Assembly (NCBI RefSeq): GCF_010179735.1 | Contig: NZ_JAAEEH010000006.1 | Span: 34,236-98,235 of the forward strand | Length of the DNA: 64,000 nucleotides | Source of the DNA: Anaerotalea alkaliphila | GTDB taxonomy: Bacteria > Bacillota > Clostridia > Lachnospirales > Vallitaleaceae | Direction of reading: 5' to 3' | Shown: positions 52,768-60,462 of the stretch, piece by piece | Layout: every line of letters starts with the position of its first letter | How positions within the stretch are numbered: position 1 is the stretch's first letter | Position numbers and translations under genes: made by a program | The notes under the pieces: generated by a model | The model's database searches: none | What the model was told of the DNA's origin: nothing | Seen by the model: only the letters and a program-made list of their open reading frames with translations

Positions 52768-52776
52768 AAGGAAAGA

Positions 52777-52814
52777 CCCCCTTCTCCGGAAATATTGGAG
52801 AAGGGGGCCTTTTT
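52777..52814 (+). terminator. Terminator of the aldonate TRAP operon
   Basis: Perfect 11-bp arms CCCCCTTCTCC and GGAGAAGGGGG, then CCTTTTT. It ends 1 base before the -35 box of the next gene. Confidence 0.9.
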
Positions 52815-52815
52815 A

Positions 52816-52843
52816 TTGACTTTTCCGGTGGAAGGAGTAGAAT
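52816..52843 (+). promoter_or_regulatory. Promoter of the first universal stress protein gene
   Basis: TTGACT, 16 bases, TAGAAT. It is nearly the same as the promoter at 53370-53397. Confidence 0.7.
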
Positions 52844-52924
52844 TAAGTTATCACATCGCAGTGTTCCAACGATGGACACCGGCATCAACGCAACATGGCC
52901 ACAGGAGGATGGAGGTAGATTTCT

Positions 52925-53353
52925 ATGAAAAAGATCATCGTACCCATCGACGGCTCCAAGTATGCGGACCTTGCCGTCGGGAAGGCCAGGGAGTTCGCCG
53001 AGACATTCGACTGCAAGGTCGTCCTGCTCCATGTCTATGACCTGCAAGGCTTGTACATGAAGTTCCAACTCACGCCCAGAAGCCGCCCGGCCGATCTGGA
53101 CAAGCCCCAAAAGGACTCCCGTGCCCTGTTGGAGGCCGCCCGCCAATCCCTGGAAGAGTTGGGGGACCGGGTGGAGACGGTATCCCTGGAGGGGGACCCG
53201 GCCGACACGATACTCGAGTATATCGAACATAGGGAAATGGACATGGTGATCATGGGGTCCCATGGGGTGAAGGGGATGAAGCGGGTCCTCATCGGAAGTG
53301 TGACGAACAAGGTGATCCACCACACCGACAAGCCGGTGTTGATTGTCCGGTGA
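52925..53353 (+). CDS. Universal stress protein (UspA family), first copy
   Basis: This 142-residue cytoplasmic UspA-fold protein starts MKKIIVPIDGSKYADLAV and has the nucleotide-binding glycine loop in MGSHGVKGMKRVLIGSVT, so it probably binds ATP. The exact role is unknown; such proteins help survival under stress or starvation. It has a close paralogue right after it with the same length, and both have their own near-identical promoters. Confidence 0.92.
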   Translation: MKKIIVPIDGSKYADLAVGKAREFAETFDCKVVLLHVYDLQGLYMKFQLTPRSRPADLDKPQKDSRALLEAARQSLEELGDRVETVSLEGDPADTILEYIEHREMDMVIMGSHGVKGMKRVLIGSVTNKVIHHTDKPVLIVR

Positions 53354-53369
53354 GGTGGCCCTCCTGCCC

Positions 53370-53397
53370 TTGACTTTTGCTGTGGAAGGAGTAAAAT
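53370..53397 (+). promoter_or_regulatory. Promoter of the second universal stress protein gene
   Basis: TTGACT, 16 bases, TAAAAT, with the spacer also nearly the same as in the first copy (TTT..TGTGGAAGGAG). Confidence 0.7.
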
Positions 53398-53475
53398 TAA
53401 AGTAGGCGTATCAAACGGTTGCATTAATAACTGCCATCTATGCTTAGTTGTACCGGGAAGGACGGTGATAGCCGT

Positions 53476-53904
53476 ATGAAAAAAATCATTGTACCTATCG
53501 ACGGGTCCAAACATGCGAACCTTGCCATCGAGAAGGCCAAGGAATTCGCCCAGAGTTTCGACTGCAAAATCGTGTTGCTGAACTCCTATGATGTGCATAA
53601 TCTGTACATGGACCTGCAGGTCGCCAACAGGATCAAATCCATCGACTTGGACAAGCCCCAAGAGGATTCGAAAGCCCTGCTGGAGACGGCCAAGCAATCC
53701 CTGAAGGACTTCGGGGAGCGGGTGGAGATGGTTTCCGTGGAAGGGGACCCGGCCAATGAGATCATCAAATATGTCGAGGGCAGTGATGCGGACATGGTGA
53801 TCATGGGATCCCATGGCCTGAAGGGTGTGCAACGGTTCCTCATCGGCAGTGTTACGAACAAGGTCCTCCATCACATTGAAAAGCCCATACTGATTGTAAG
53901 GTGA
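53476..53904 (+). CDS. Universal stress protein (UspA family), second copy
   Basis: This 142-residue paralogue of the preceding gene starts MKKIIVPIDGSKHANLAI and keeps the glycine loop MGSHGLKGVQRFLIGSVT. The two copies agree at most positions, including the C-terminal VTNKV..H...KPILIVR, but they have drifted in the middle (NSYDVHNLYMDLQV against HVYDLQGLYMKFQL). ATG at 53476 is chosen over an upstream ATG at 53440 because it matches the start of the first copy. Confidence 0.92.
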   Translation: MKKIIVPIDGSKHANLAIEKAKEFAQSFDCKIVLLNSYDVHNLYMDLQVANRIKSIDLDKPQEDSKALLETAKQSLKDFGERVEMVSVEGDPANEIIKYVEGSDADMVIMGSHGLKGVQRFLIGSVTNKVLHHIEKPILIVR

Positions 53905-53934
53905 AAGGGCTATCGGAAAAATCCGCAGTCGTCT

Positions 53935-53979
53935 AGTGGAAGCACGGGAAAGGAACAATTCCTATGCTTCCACTTTTTG
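53935..53979 (+). terminator. Terminator after the second universal stress protein gene
   Basis: 10-bp arms AGTGGAAGCA and TGCTTCCACT with an inner GGAA/TTCC pairing, then TTTTT. Confidence 0.85.
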
Positions 53980-53980
53980 T

Positions 53981-53996
53981 ATGAAATAAGTTTCAT
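53981..53996. promoter_or_regulatory. Candidate RpiR operator
   Basis: Inverted repeat ATGAAA, TAAG, TTTCAT, about 30 bases before the -35 box of the RpiR gene. The same GAAA-N4-TTTC form recurs at 63518-63529. Confidence 0.5.
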
Positions 53997-54023
53997 GAAT
54001 GAGCAGCATGGGTTTGAAATTGT

Positions 54024-54052
54024 TTGACAAATACATGTCGGTATACTATCAT
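54024..54052 (+). promoter_or_regulatory. Promoter of the RpiR gene
   Basis: Perfect TTGACA (54024-54029), 17 bases, TATCAT (54047-54052), about 210 bases before the ATG. Confidence 0.65.
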
Positions 54053-54270
54053 AAATTGTGAGAGGATTAGGCTTTTGTCTGGTAGTGTGGGTTTAAGGTA
54101 CCTCATATGTAGACAGTGAAACTGAAATGGGTTTTGAGGTTATTGGGCAAAATGCCGAAAAAATGAAATAGTTGTGAAATATCCGCCGCTTTTTGGAACG
54201 GACGGACCGGGGTGGCGAAATGAGTTTGTTGGTAATTTAACATATATGGGAGAGAGCGAGGGGAATTTGT

Positions 54271-55125
54271 ATGAATGAGAACGTGATTGCGTTGGCAAGG
54301 ATTAGGCAGCACTACAGTGTGCTGAGCCAGTCGGAAAAAAGGATAGCCTCCTACATCCTGGAGAACCATGAGAAGCTGACGGAGAGCACCACCGCGGACC
54401 TGGCGGAAAGGACGGGCACCAGTCCGGCCACCATCGTGAGGTTCTGCAGGTCGCTGGGTTTCAAAGGGTTTTCGGACTTCAAGCTTTACCTGAGTCAGGA
54501 CTACTTCTCTTCCTCGGGCAAATCCATCCGCGTCGAACAGGATGAAAACATGGCCGAAATCAAACAGAAGACATTCCGTTTCAACCAGAACAGCGTTGAA
54601 GACACCATGTCCCTCTTGAGCAACGAGAGTCTGGAACGGGCGGTCAAGGCCATCGGGGAGAGTTCCCAGGTGCTGATTGTGGGGGAAGGGGGGTCTGCCA
54701 GTTCGGCCCGGATCGGATTCGAGGCGTTTCTCCAGATAGGGATACACAGCATGTACCTGGAGGATCCTTTTTTTCAGGTGATGGCAATATCCAGAATGCC
54801 TGAGGATGGGGTGGTCATAGGAATCACCCATAGCGGCAGGGCGAGGAATGTCATCGATTCCATGAAAGTCGCAAAGGAAAAGGGGTTGACGACAATCGGT
54901 CTGGTCGGGATTGTGGGGTCCCCCGTGATGAAGTATACGGATATCCCCCTCTTCAACGGGGTAACGGAACACCTGTATTTCAGCGATACGATAGCGGCAA
55001 GGATCTGTGAGTTGAATGTTTTTTCGACGCTCCATGCCGCCCTTTCCCTGCAGCGGAAGGAGATCCTTGGGGATTACAGGCAGGAAATCAGCAGGCTTTT
55101 GAACATCAAAAGGGTGAAAAAATGA
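54271..55125 (+). CDS. MurR/RpiR family transcriptional regulator
   Basis: This 284-residue regulator has an N-terminal HTH domain (KRIASYILENHEKLTESTTADL, SPATIVRFCRSLGFKGFSDFKL) and a C-terminal SIS sugar-phosphate-binding domain (LIVGEGGSASSARIGFEAFL, GITHSGRARNVIDSMKVAKE). SIS domains sense sugar phosphates. A terminator follows, and the next operon (TRAP, SDR, split transketolase) is the most likely target. Confidence 0.9.
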   Translation: MNENVIALARIRQHYSVLSQSEKRIASYILENHEKLTESTTADLAERTGTSPATIVRFCRSLGFKGFSDFKLYLSQDYFSSSGKSIRVEQDENMAEIKQKTFRFNQNSVEDTMSLLSNESLERAVKAIGESSQVLIVGEGGSASSARIGFEAFLQIGIHSMYLEDPFFQVMAISRMPEDGVVIGITHSGRARNVIDSMKVAKEKGLTTIGLVGIVGSPVMKYTDIPLFNGVTEHLYFSDTIAARICELNVFSTLHAALSLQRKEILGDYRQEISRLLNIKRVKK

Positions 55126-55150
55126 ACCGTTTGCATCGGAAATGCAGAGC

Positions 55151-55190
55151 GGGGGCGTCCAATGCCATTGTTGGACGCCCCCTGTTTTTT
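55151..55190 (+). terminator. Terminator after the RpiR gene
   Basis: Perfect 12-bp arms GGGGGCGTCCAA and TTGGACGCCCCC, loop TGCCATTG, then TGTTTTTT. Confidence 0.93.
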
Positions 55191-55382
55191 GTATTACAGG
55201 AAATTGCTGCGCAAACGCGGCGGAGCCGAGAAATGTTTCATGAGAATTAGAAACTAAAATCTGCATATCCCTAAAAAATGAAAGAATGAACAGAGTGTGT
55301 CTAAAATATAACGAACTAAAACCCTTTAAATACTGCTTTTGCAAAGAAAACGGAGAAAACCCGCATCTGAAAAAAATTCAAC

Positions 55383-55401
55383 GTTTCTTAAAATATGAAA
55401 C
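55383..55401. promoter_or_regulatory. Candidate operator upstream of the second TRAP operon
   Basis: Inverted repeat GTTTC, 9 bases, GAAAC, centred about 40 bases before the -35 box. A similar GTTTC-N10-GAAAC occurs at 55235-55254. Confidence 0.4.
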
Positions 55402-55430
55402 AGATAACACTAAAAAGTGAAATATTGGTA

Positions 55431-55460
55431 TTGACAATTGCTGCTTGGCGGGTCTATAAT
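55431..55460 (+). promoter_or_regulatory. Promoter of the second TRAP operon
   Basis: Perfect TTGACA (55431-55436), 18 bases, perfect TATAAT (55455-55460). Confidence 0.8.
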
Positions 55461-55543
55461 AAGCGCAAAGAGTGGCAGATGCGACAACGGGATGCATGAA
55501 AGAACCACCTTGGTTGTGAGAAGTGTCTAAAAAGGAGGATGCA

Positions 55544-55606
55544 ATGAACAAGCGGAAACAAGAGGTTGTCTTGCGCAAATCAAGTATTAGGAGGAACGAC
55601 GTATGA
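55544..55606 (+). CDS. Putative 20-residue leader peptide upstream of dctP
   Basis: This short ORF has an excellent ribosome site (AAAGGAGGA, 5 bases from ATG) and ends with a TGA that overlaps the ATG of the binding-protein gene (ATGA). The peptide is very basic, with six Arg or Lys residues in the first 12, and has no signal-like stretch. It may couple translation to the TRAP genes. The dctP gene also has its own AGGAGG inside this ORF. Expression is unproven. Confidence 0.5.
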   Translation: MNKRKQEVVLRKSSIRRNDV

Positions 55607-56631
55607 AGAGGAAACTGGTGGCCATTGCGGCAAGTGCGCTGATCCTGATGTCTGCATTGACAGGATGCGGCGGTACGGGTGGAGGCGCAGGGACGGGAGA
55701 TGAATCGATCTATCCCAAAATGAAGCTTAGGATGACGGTCAATGGAACGGATATCGCTACGGACACAAAGGTGGCGCACCGGTTTTCGGAATTGGTCGGC
55801 GAGGCTTCTGGTGGGAATATTGAAATCAAGGTGTTCTCCAATGACCAGCTGTCCGGAGGCAACGCTACAAAAGCGGTGGAAATGGTCGCCCAAGGGGCTA
55901 CGGAAATCTCCGCCTATGCGAGCAGTGTCATGGGGGTGCTGGACCAGAGGCTTCGGGTCGGGACCATCCCCTGGATTTTCGACAACTACCAGGAGGCCAG
56001 GGCAACCATCGATTCAACCGGCGGGGCGTACTATTCCAAGCTTCTGGCGGAGAAGGGGCTGACCTACATGGGGTCGTTCCACAACGGGTTCCGGCAGATT
56101 ACGAACAGCAAGAGGCCGGTCAGGACCCCGGAAGATGTGAAGGGCCTGAAGATCCGGGTTCCTGGCGGGGATGTCTACATCAGTTTCTGGAAGGCGCTTG
56201 GAGCGGATCCGGTGGCCATGAGTTGGAGTGAGGTGTTCACGGCCATCCAACAGGGGACCATCGACGGGCAGGAAAACGGATTCAGTGTCACCAATTCCGC
56301 GAACATGTACGAGATACAGGACTACATGACCGTGTGGAACTATACGTATGAAAACTACCTTTTCATCATGAATTCTGACAGGTTCGACAGCATGACCCCT
56401 GAAACGCAGTCTTTGCTCCGTGAGAAGGCGCTGGAGGCCTCCGAATGGGGGAGGGACCTGGTTGAGGACGAAGAGAAGGTGTTGATGGAAAAATTCAGGG
56501 AAGCCGGCATGGAAGTTACGGAACTTGCGTCGGAGGAACTTGTTCCTTTCAAGGAGCTGATCAAGGACCTGCAGGTGCGTTTCATTGAAACATATGGAAC
56601 GGAAGCGGCAGAAGCCTTCGGATTGCAATAG
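55603..56631 (+). CDS. TRAP transporter solute-binding protein (DctP family), transketolase locus
   Basis: This 342-residue extracellular protein has a lipobox ALTGC and the DctP acid-binding region EDVKGLKIRVPGGDVYISFWKALGADP followed by IQQGTIDGQENGF. It differs clearly from the DctP at 49892 and so probably binds another sugar acid or polyol. It is the first subunit of a DctPQM importer, overlapping a short leader ORF by 4 bases. Confidence 0.92.
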   Translation: MKRKLVAIAASALILMSALTGCGGTGGGAGTGDESIYPKMKLRMTVNGTDIATDTKVAHRFSELVGEASGGNIEIKVFSNDQLSGGNATKAVEMVAQGATEISAYASSVMGVLDQRLRVGTIPWIFDNYQEARATIDSTGGAYYSKLLAEKGLTYMGSFHNGFRQITNSKRPVRTPEDVKGLKIRVPGGDVYISFWKALGADPVAMSWSEVFTAIQQGTIDGQENGFSVTNSANMYEIQDYMTVWNYTYENYLFIMNSDRFDSMTPETQSLLREKALEASEWGRDLVEDEEKVLMEKFREAGMEVTELASEELVPFKELIKDLQVRFIETYGTEAAEAFGLQ

Positions 56632-56650
56632 GAAGAAAAGGGGGTAAAAA

Positions 56651-57118
56651 ATGAAAAGCAAATTCGACATGATTGAAGAGGTCATTGCGGTCCTCGCTTT
56701 GAGCATCATGACCTTCCTGGCGTTCATCAATGTGGTCGCCAGATACATATTCAGCGCATCGCTCTCCTTTACGGATGAGATGACGACGAGCCTGTTCGTC
56801 CTGCTGACGCTGGTGGGGGCGTCCATTGCCGCAAAGCGTGGCGCGCACCTGGGATTGAGCATCTTTGTGGAGAGAATGGGCGTATCGGCACAAAAGAAAT
56901 TGAAGGTGACGGCTAATCTTCTTGGCATCCTGTTCACTGTTGTGCTCTTCTATTATGGGGTTGTCATGGCCTACAATGAATTCAAGCTGGAGCAGCTGAC
57001 GGCGGGGATGCAGCTGCCGGAATGGATTTTCGGATCCTTCGTCCCTCTGGGCGCTGCCCTCCTGTTGGTGCGTTTCATCCAGCAGACAAAAAACGCATTG
57101 AAAGAAGAGGTGAACTAG
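56651..57118 (+). CDS. TRAP transporter small membrane subunit (DctQ family), transketolase locus
   Basis: This 155-residue protein has four helices with the DctQ signs NVVARYIFSASLSFTDEMTTSL and GASIAAKRGAHLGLSIFV. It ends 1 base before the DctM start. GGGGGT lies before its ATG. Confidence 0.9.
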   Translation: MKSKFDMIEEVIAVLALSIMTFLAFINVVARYIFSASLSFTDEMTTSLFVLLTLVGASIAAKRGAHLGLSIFVERMGVSAQKKLKVTANLLGILFTVVLFYYGVVMAYNEFKLEQLTAGMQLPEWIFGSFVPLGAALLLVRFIQQTKNALKEEVN

Positions 57119-57119
57119 T

Positions 57120-58397
57120 ATGACGACAGCGGTATTGTTTCTGACCTTCCTTGTGCTCCTGCTCATGAATGTCCCTATTGCCATAACGCTGGGGCTTGCG
57201 TCCCTTGCGGCCCTTCTGGCGGAGAACATCGACCCCATCATTGTTCCCATGAATGTATACGCGGCCACGAGCAAGTTCGTGCTGCTGGCGATCCCCTTCT
57301 TCATCCTGGGCGGAAATGTCATGGAAAAGGTTGGGATTTCGGGAAAGCTCATCGTGCTGGCGGAGAAGTTTGTCGGACATATGAAGGGTGGCATGGCCAT
57401 TGTGTGCGTGTTGGTCGCGACTTTCTTTGCGGCGATTTCCGGCTCGGGGCCGGCGACGGTGGCCGCATTGGGCATGATCATCATTCCTGCCATGGTAAAA
57501 ACGGGTTATTCGAAGGATTTCTCGTCGGCGCTGATGGCGTCCTCGGGAGCCATAGGGGTCATCATACCTCCCTCCATCACATTCGTGGTCTATGGTTCCA
57601 TAGCGGGTGTTTCCATCGGGACCCTTTTCATTGGAGGGATTATCCCGGGCATCCTGATGGCCCTTGGACTCGTGACGGTTGCCCTCCTTGCGGGCAGGAA
57701 GCTGGACATCGTCACCATGCCCAAGTCCAGCTGGAAGGAAAGGATGGTGGCTTTCAAAGATGCGATCTGGGGACTGATGATGCCTGTGATCATCTTGGGA
57801 GGAATCTATGGAGGGATCTTCACTCCGACGGAAGCTGCGGCGGTGTCGGCGGTCTACGGTCTTTTTGTGGGTCTGTTCATCTATAAAAGCATCAACCTGA
57901 AGGACCTGTACAAGCTGCTGGTGGACTCCACCGCCCAAACCTCGGTCGTCATGCTGATTACGGCAACGGCCAGCCTCTTTGCCTGGGTCATTACCGTATC
58001 CGGCATCGGGGAAGCCATCAGCTCCATGTTCATCAATGTCACCGGCGGGAATGTGATCATATTCTTCATCATCGTGAATATCATCCTGCTCATTGCGGGT
58101 GCGTTCCTGGATTCGACATCGGCCCTTTTCATCTTCACTCCCTTGTTCCTGCCGGTGGCCATCGCTCTGGGAGTCAACCTTGTCCACCTGGGTGTGGTCA
58201 TGATCGTGAACTTGGCGATTGGCTTGATTACGCCTCCTGTAGGGGTCAACCTCTATGTGGCCTGCGGCATTGGGGATATCAACTTGCATAAGATTTCGGT
58301 GGCGGTCGTTCCTTTGGTCGTTACGGCCCTGCTTGTCCTGCTGCTTGTCACCTATGTTCCGGGAGTTTCCATGTTCCTGACCGGGTTCATGGGCTAG
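57120..58397 (+). CDS. TRAP transporter large membrane subunit (DctM family), transketolase locus
   Basis: This 425-residue transport subunit has about 12 helices, with AIPFFILGGNVMEKVGISGK, ISGSGPATVAALG, PPSITFVVYGSIAGVSIGTLF and the final INLATGLITPPVGVNLYVAC-like GLITPPVGVNLYVACGI region. The start lies 1 base after the DctQ stop. A terminator follows, so the SDR genes use their own promoter. Confidence 0.94.
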   Translation: MTTAVLFLTFLVLLLMNVPIAITLGLASLAALLAENIDPIIVPMNVYAATSKFVLLAIPFFILGGNVMEKVGISGKLIVLAEKFVGHMKGGMAIVCVLVATFFAAISGSGPATVAALGMIIIPAMVKTGYSKDFSSALMASSGAIGVIIPPSITFVVYGSIAGVSIGTLFIGGIIPGILMALGLVTVALLAGRKLDIVTMPKSSWKERMVAFKDAIWGLMMPVIILGGIYGGIFTPTEAAAVSAVYGLFVGLFIYKSINLKDLYKLLVDSTAQTSVVMLITATASLFAWVITVSGIGEAISSMFINVTGGNVIIFFIIVNIILLIAGAFLDSTSALFIFTPLFLPVAIALGVNLVHLGVVMIVNLAIGLITPPVGVNLYVACGIGDINLHKISVAVVPLVVTALLVLLLVTYVPGVSMFLTGFMG

Positions 58398-58407
58398 ATG
58401 AAAAGGA

Positions 58408-58456
58408 GAAAAAGCCTCTGGAGATTGATACGGAATCGAATCTTGGAGGCTTTTTC
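58408..58456 (+). terminator. Terminator of the second TRAP operon
   Basis: 11-bp arms GAAAAAGCCTC and GAGGCTTTTTC with a partly paired inner part; the T tract is within the right arm. Confidence 0.75.
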
Positions 58457-58529
58457 TGCACAGCAAGCGTTTCATAAATATAAAATAAAAAAGAAAAATA
58501 CAATCAAAATAAAAAGAATAAAAATCGAT

Positions 58530-58600
58530 AGCATGCCATAATAATAGCAAATAACCCCTAATAAAAAGGAAGTAATCCCTGATTGCAAGATTGGCATGCT
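58530..58600. repeat. Paired inverted sites AGCATGCCA / TGGCATGCT
   Basis: Perfect 9-bp inverted copies at 58530-58538 and 58592-58600, each with the palindromic core GCATGC. Core centres are 63 bases apart, six turns of DNA, in the AT-rich region upstream of the SDR promoter. They may be two operators joined by looping. Confidence 0.5.
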
Positions 58601-58608
58601 AAAATTAA

Positions 58609-58624
58609 ATGAAATGCATTTTAT
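58609..58624. promoter_or_regulatory. Near-palindrome upstream of the SDR promoter
   Basis: ATGAAATGCATTTTAT is a palindrome with one mismatched pair around AAATGCATTT; it resembles the ATGAAA-N4-TTTCAT site near the RpiR gene and lies 20 bases before the -35 box. Confidence 0.45.
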
Positions 58625-58643
58625 TAAAAAATGAAAAATAAAG

Positions 58644-58672
58644 TTGACAAGGCACTTCGTCGGGTTTATCAT
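58644..58672 (+). promoter_or_regulatory. Promoter of the SDR-transketolase operon
   Basis: Perfect TTGACA (58644-58649), 17 bases, TATCAT (58667-58672). A direct repeat of ATGAAA at 58671-58676 and 58680-58685 overlaps the start region. Confidence 0.72.
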
Positions 58673-58728
58673 GAAAACATGAAATGGCAAACGATGCGGC
58701 AGTGCCTAAAACAAGGAGGAGTATGAAA

Positions 58729-59487
58729 ATGTTGGATTTTAAAGATCAAGTGGTTATCGTAACGGGTTCGGGTTCGCCCAAAGGAATTGGAAAAACGATT
58801 GCAGCCAAATTTGCCAGGCAAGGGGCGACGGTAATCATTGCGGACATGAACGAAGAGGGAATCAAGGATGCGGTGCAATCCATCGAATCCGAGGGCGGCA
58901 AAGCGTTCGGTGTGAACTTGAATGTCACCGACAAGGAATCCGTCGACAAGATGGTGGAAACGGTCATGGACAAGTTCGGAAGAATCGACGTGCTGGTCAA
59001 CAATGCGGGGATTTCCCAGAAGGTCACCGTCGAGGACATGACTTATGATGACATGTACCGGATTTTCAATGTGAACGTGTTTGGATTGATCCTTTGCACA
59101 CAAGCAGTGCTGCGGCCCATGAAGAAGGCTGGGTACGGTAGGATCGTATCCCTTTCCTCCGTGTCCGGCAAGCGCGGAGGCGGTGTGTTCGGGGGAGCCC
59201 ATTATTCCGCTTCGAAAGCTGCGGTCCTCGGATTCTCCAAGAATCTTGCCAGGGAAGTTTCTGAATTCGGAATCACAACCAACTGTGTCTGCCCTGGTCT
59301 GATCAACACGGAAATATGGAAATCCCTTCCCAAAGAGTTGGCCGACAAGGTCATCGATGGAATCCCCATGGGACGCCCCGGCGAGACGGACGAAGTGGCA
59401 AGCGCCATCGTGTTCCTGGCTTCGAAGGAAGCTTCCTATATAACGGGGGAGGAAATCGACATCAACGGCGGCTCCCACATGGACTGA
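58729..59487 (+). CDS. Short-chain dehydrogenase/reductase
   Basis: This 252-residue NAD(P)-dependent enzyme has the Rossmann glycine motif TGSGSPKGIGKTIA, NNAG near residue 89, catalytic Ser in SLSSVSGKRGG and the Tyr-Lys pair in YSASKAAVL. The C-terminal DINGGSHMD is typical for classical SDRs that oxidise polyols or sugar acids. ATG at 58729 is best placed to AAGGAGGA; ATG at 58723 is also in frame. The split transketolase genes follow, so its ketone product may be their substrate. Confidence 0.9.
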   Translation: MLDFKDQVVIVTGSGSPKGIGKTIAAKFARQGATVIIADMNEEGIKDAVQSIESEGGKAFGVNLNVTDKESVDKMVETVMDKFGRIDVLVNNAGISQKVTVEDMTYDDMYRIFNVNVFGLILCTQAVLRPMKKAGYGRIVSLSSVSGKRGGGVFGGAHYSASKAAVLGFSKNLAREVSEFGITTNCVCPGLINTEIWKSLPKELADKVIDGIPMGRPGETDEVASAIVFLASKEASYITGEEIDINGGSHMD

Positions 59488-59541
59488 CAAGGTCTTGCCG
59501 GTGACGAAATCGTTTGGTTTGAGCATACAAGGAGGATGGAA

Positions 59542-60462
59542 ATGAAAAGCATGGAAAAAAGAGTGGCTTATTTGCGGGAACGCGCAAAAGAACTCAGGAA
59601 GTCGGCGTTGACAATGATCTACGAGGCACAATCCGGACATCCGGGAGGGGCCTTTTCCATAGCGGATATTGTTGCGGCATTGTATTTTGACGAAATGAAC
59701 ATCCGGCCCGAAGATCCCCAGTGGGCGGACCGTGACCGTTTTGTGCTCTCCAAAGGGCATGTGTGTCCCATCGTATATGCGGCTCTGGGGCATAAGGGAT
59801 ATTTTGGGCAAGAGCATCTGCACACATTGCGGCAGGAGGGGGCCATCCTCCAGGGGCATCCCTGCATGAAGAAGTGCCCCGGCATCGACATCTCCACAGG
59901 TTCCCTGGGTCAAGGCCTTTCCTGTGCGGTGGGTATGGCCATTGCGGGCAAGCGGGACAAGAAGGATTACCGTGTCTTTGCGGTAGTGGGCGACGGGGAG
60001 TGCAACGAGGGCCAAATCTGGGAAGCGATCATGAGCGCCTACACCTACAAGCTGGACAACCTGGTCCTGGTCATCGACAACAACCGTCTCCAGATAGATG
60101 GAACCTGTGACGAGATCATGCCCAACATCGACCTGACCCGGAAGCTGGAAGCCTTTGGGTTCGAGACTTTCGACATCGACGGACATGACATGGAAGAGAT
60201 TCTGGCGACCCTGGCGAAGTGCAAGGCCTCCAAAAACGGAAGGCCGAAGTGCATCAACGCCCACACCATCAAGGGCAAAGGGGTGTCCTTCATGGAAGAC
60301 GAGTTGGCATGGCACGGCATCGCCCCCAATCAGGAGCAGTACGAGCAGGGGATGAAAGAGCTTCGTGAAGCGTGGTGCAGTGAAGAAAATGAAGAAGAGG
60401 ATCCCACGACGGTGGAAGAGTACCTGGAGGGAATGAAGGAATTGGAAGGAGGCGCGAAATGA
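59542..60462 (+). CDS. Transketolase, N-terminal (TPP-binding) subunit
   Basis: This 306-residue protein corresponds to the first half of transketolase. HPGGAFSIADIVAALYFDEM is the substrate and TPP region, and VVGDGECNEGQIWEAIMSAY is the GDG-N TPP and metal motif, with LVLVIDNNRLQ after it. It needs the C-terminal subunit encoded next for activity and overlaps it by 4 bases. ATG at 59542 suits the AGGAGG site; ATG at 59536 is too near. Confidence 0.94.
   Translation: MKSMEKRVAYLRERAKELRKSALTMIYEAQSGHPGGAFSIADIVAALYFDEMNIRPEDPQWADRDRFVLSKGHVCPIVYAALGHKGYFGQEHLHTLRQEGAILQGHPCMKKCPGIDISTGSLGQGLSCAVGMAIAGKRDKKDYRVFAVVGDGECNEGQIWEAIMSAYTYKLDNLVLVIDNNRLQIDGTCDEIMPNIDLTRKLEAFGFETFDIDGHDMEEILATLAKCKASKNGRPKCINAHTIKGKGVSFMEDELAWHGIAPNQEQYEQGMKELREAWCSEENEEEDPTTVEEYLEGMKELEGGAK

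Larger units (their letters stand above)
53905..54270. other. 366-base gap before the RpiR gene
   Basis: It holds a terminator (53935-53979), a GAAA-N4-TTTC palindrome, a promoter and a long leader of about 210 bases in which I see no convincing gene or known riboswitch. Confidence 0.6.
55126..55602. other. 477-base regulatory gap before the second TRAP operon
   Basis: It contains the RpiR terminator, an AT-rich stretch with several TGAAA/TTTCA words, a strong promoter and a short leader ORF. No other gene was seen. Confidence 0.6.
58398..58728. other. 331-base AT-rich gap between the TRAP and SDR genes
   Basis: Positions 58470-58640 are extremely AT-rich compared with the flanking genes. 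The gap holds a terminator, paired GCATGC sites, a near-palindrome and a promoter; no gene was seen. Confidence 0.6.
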
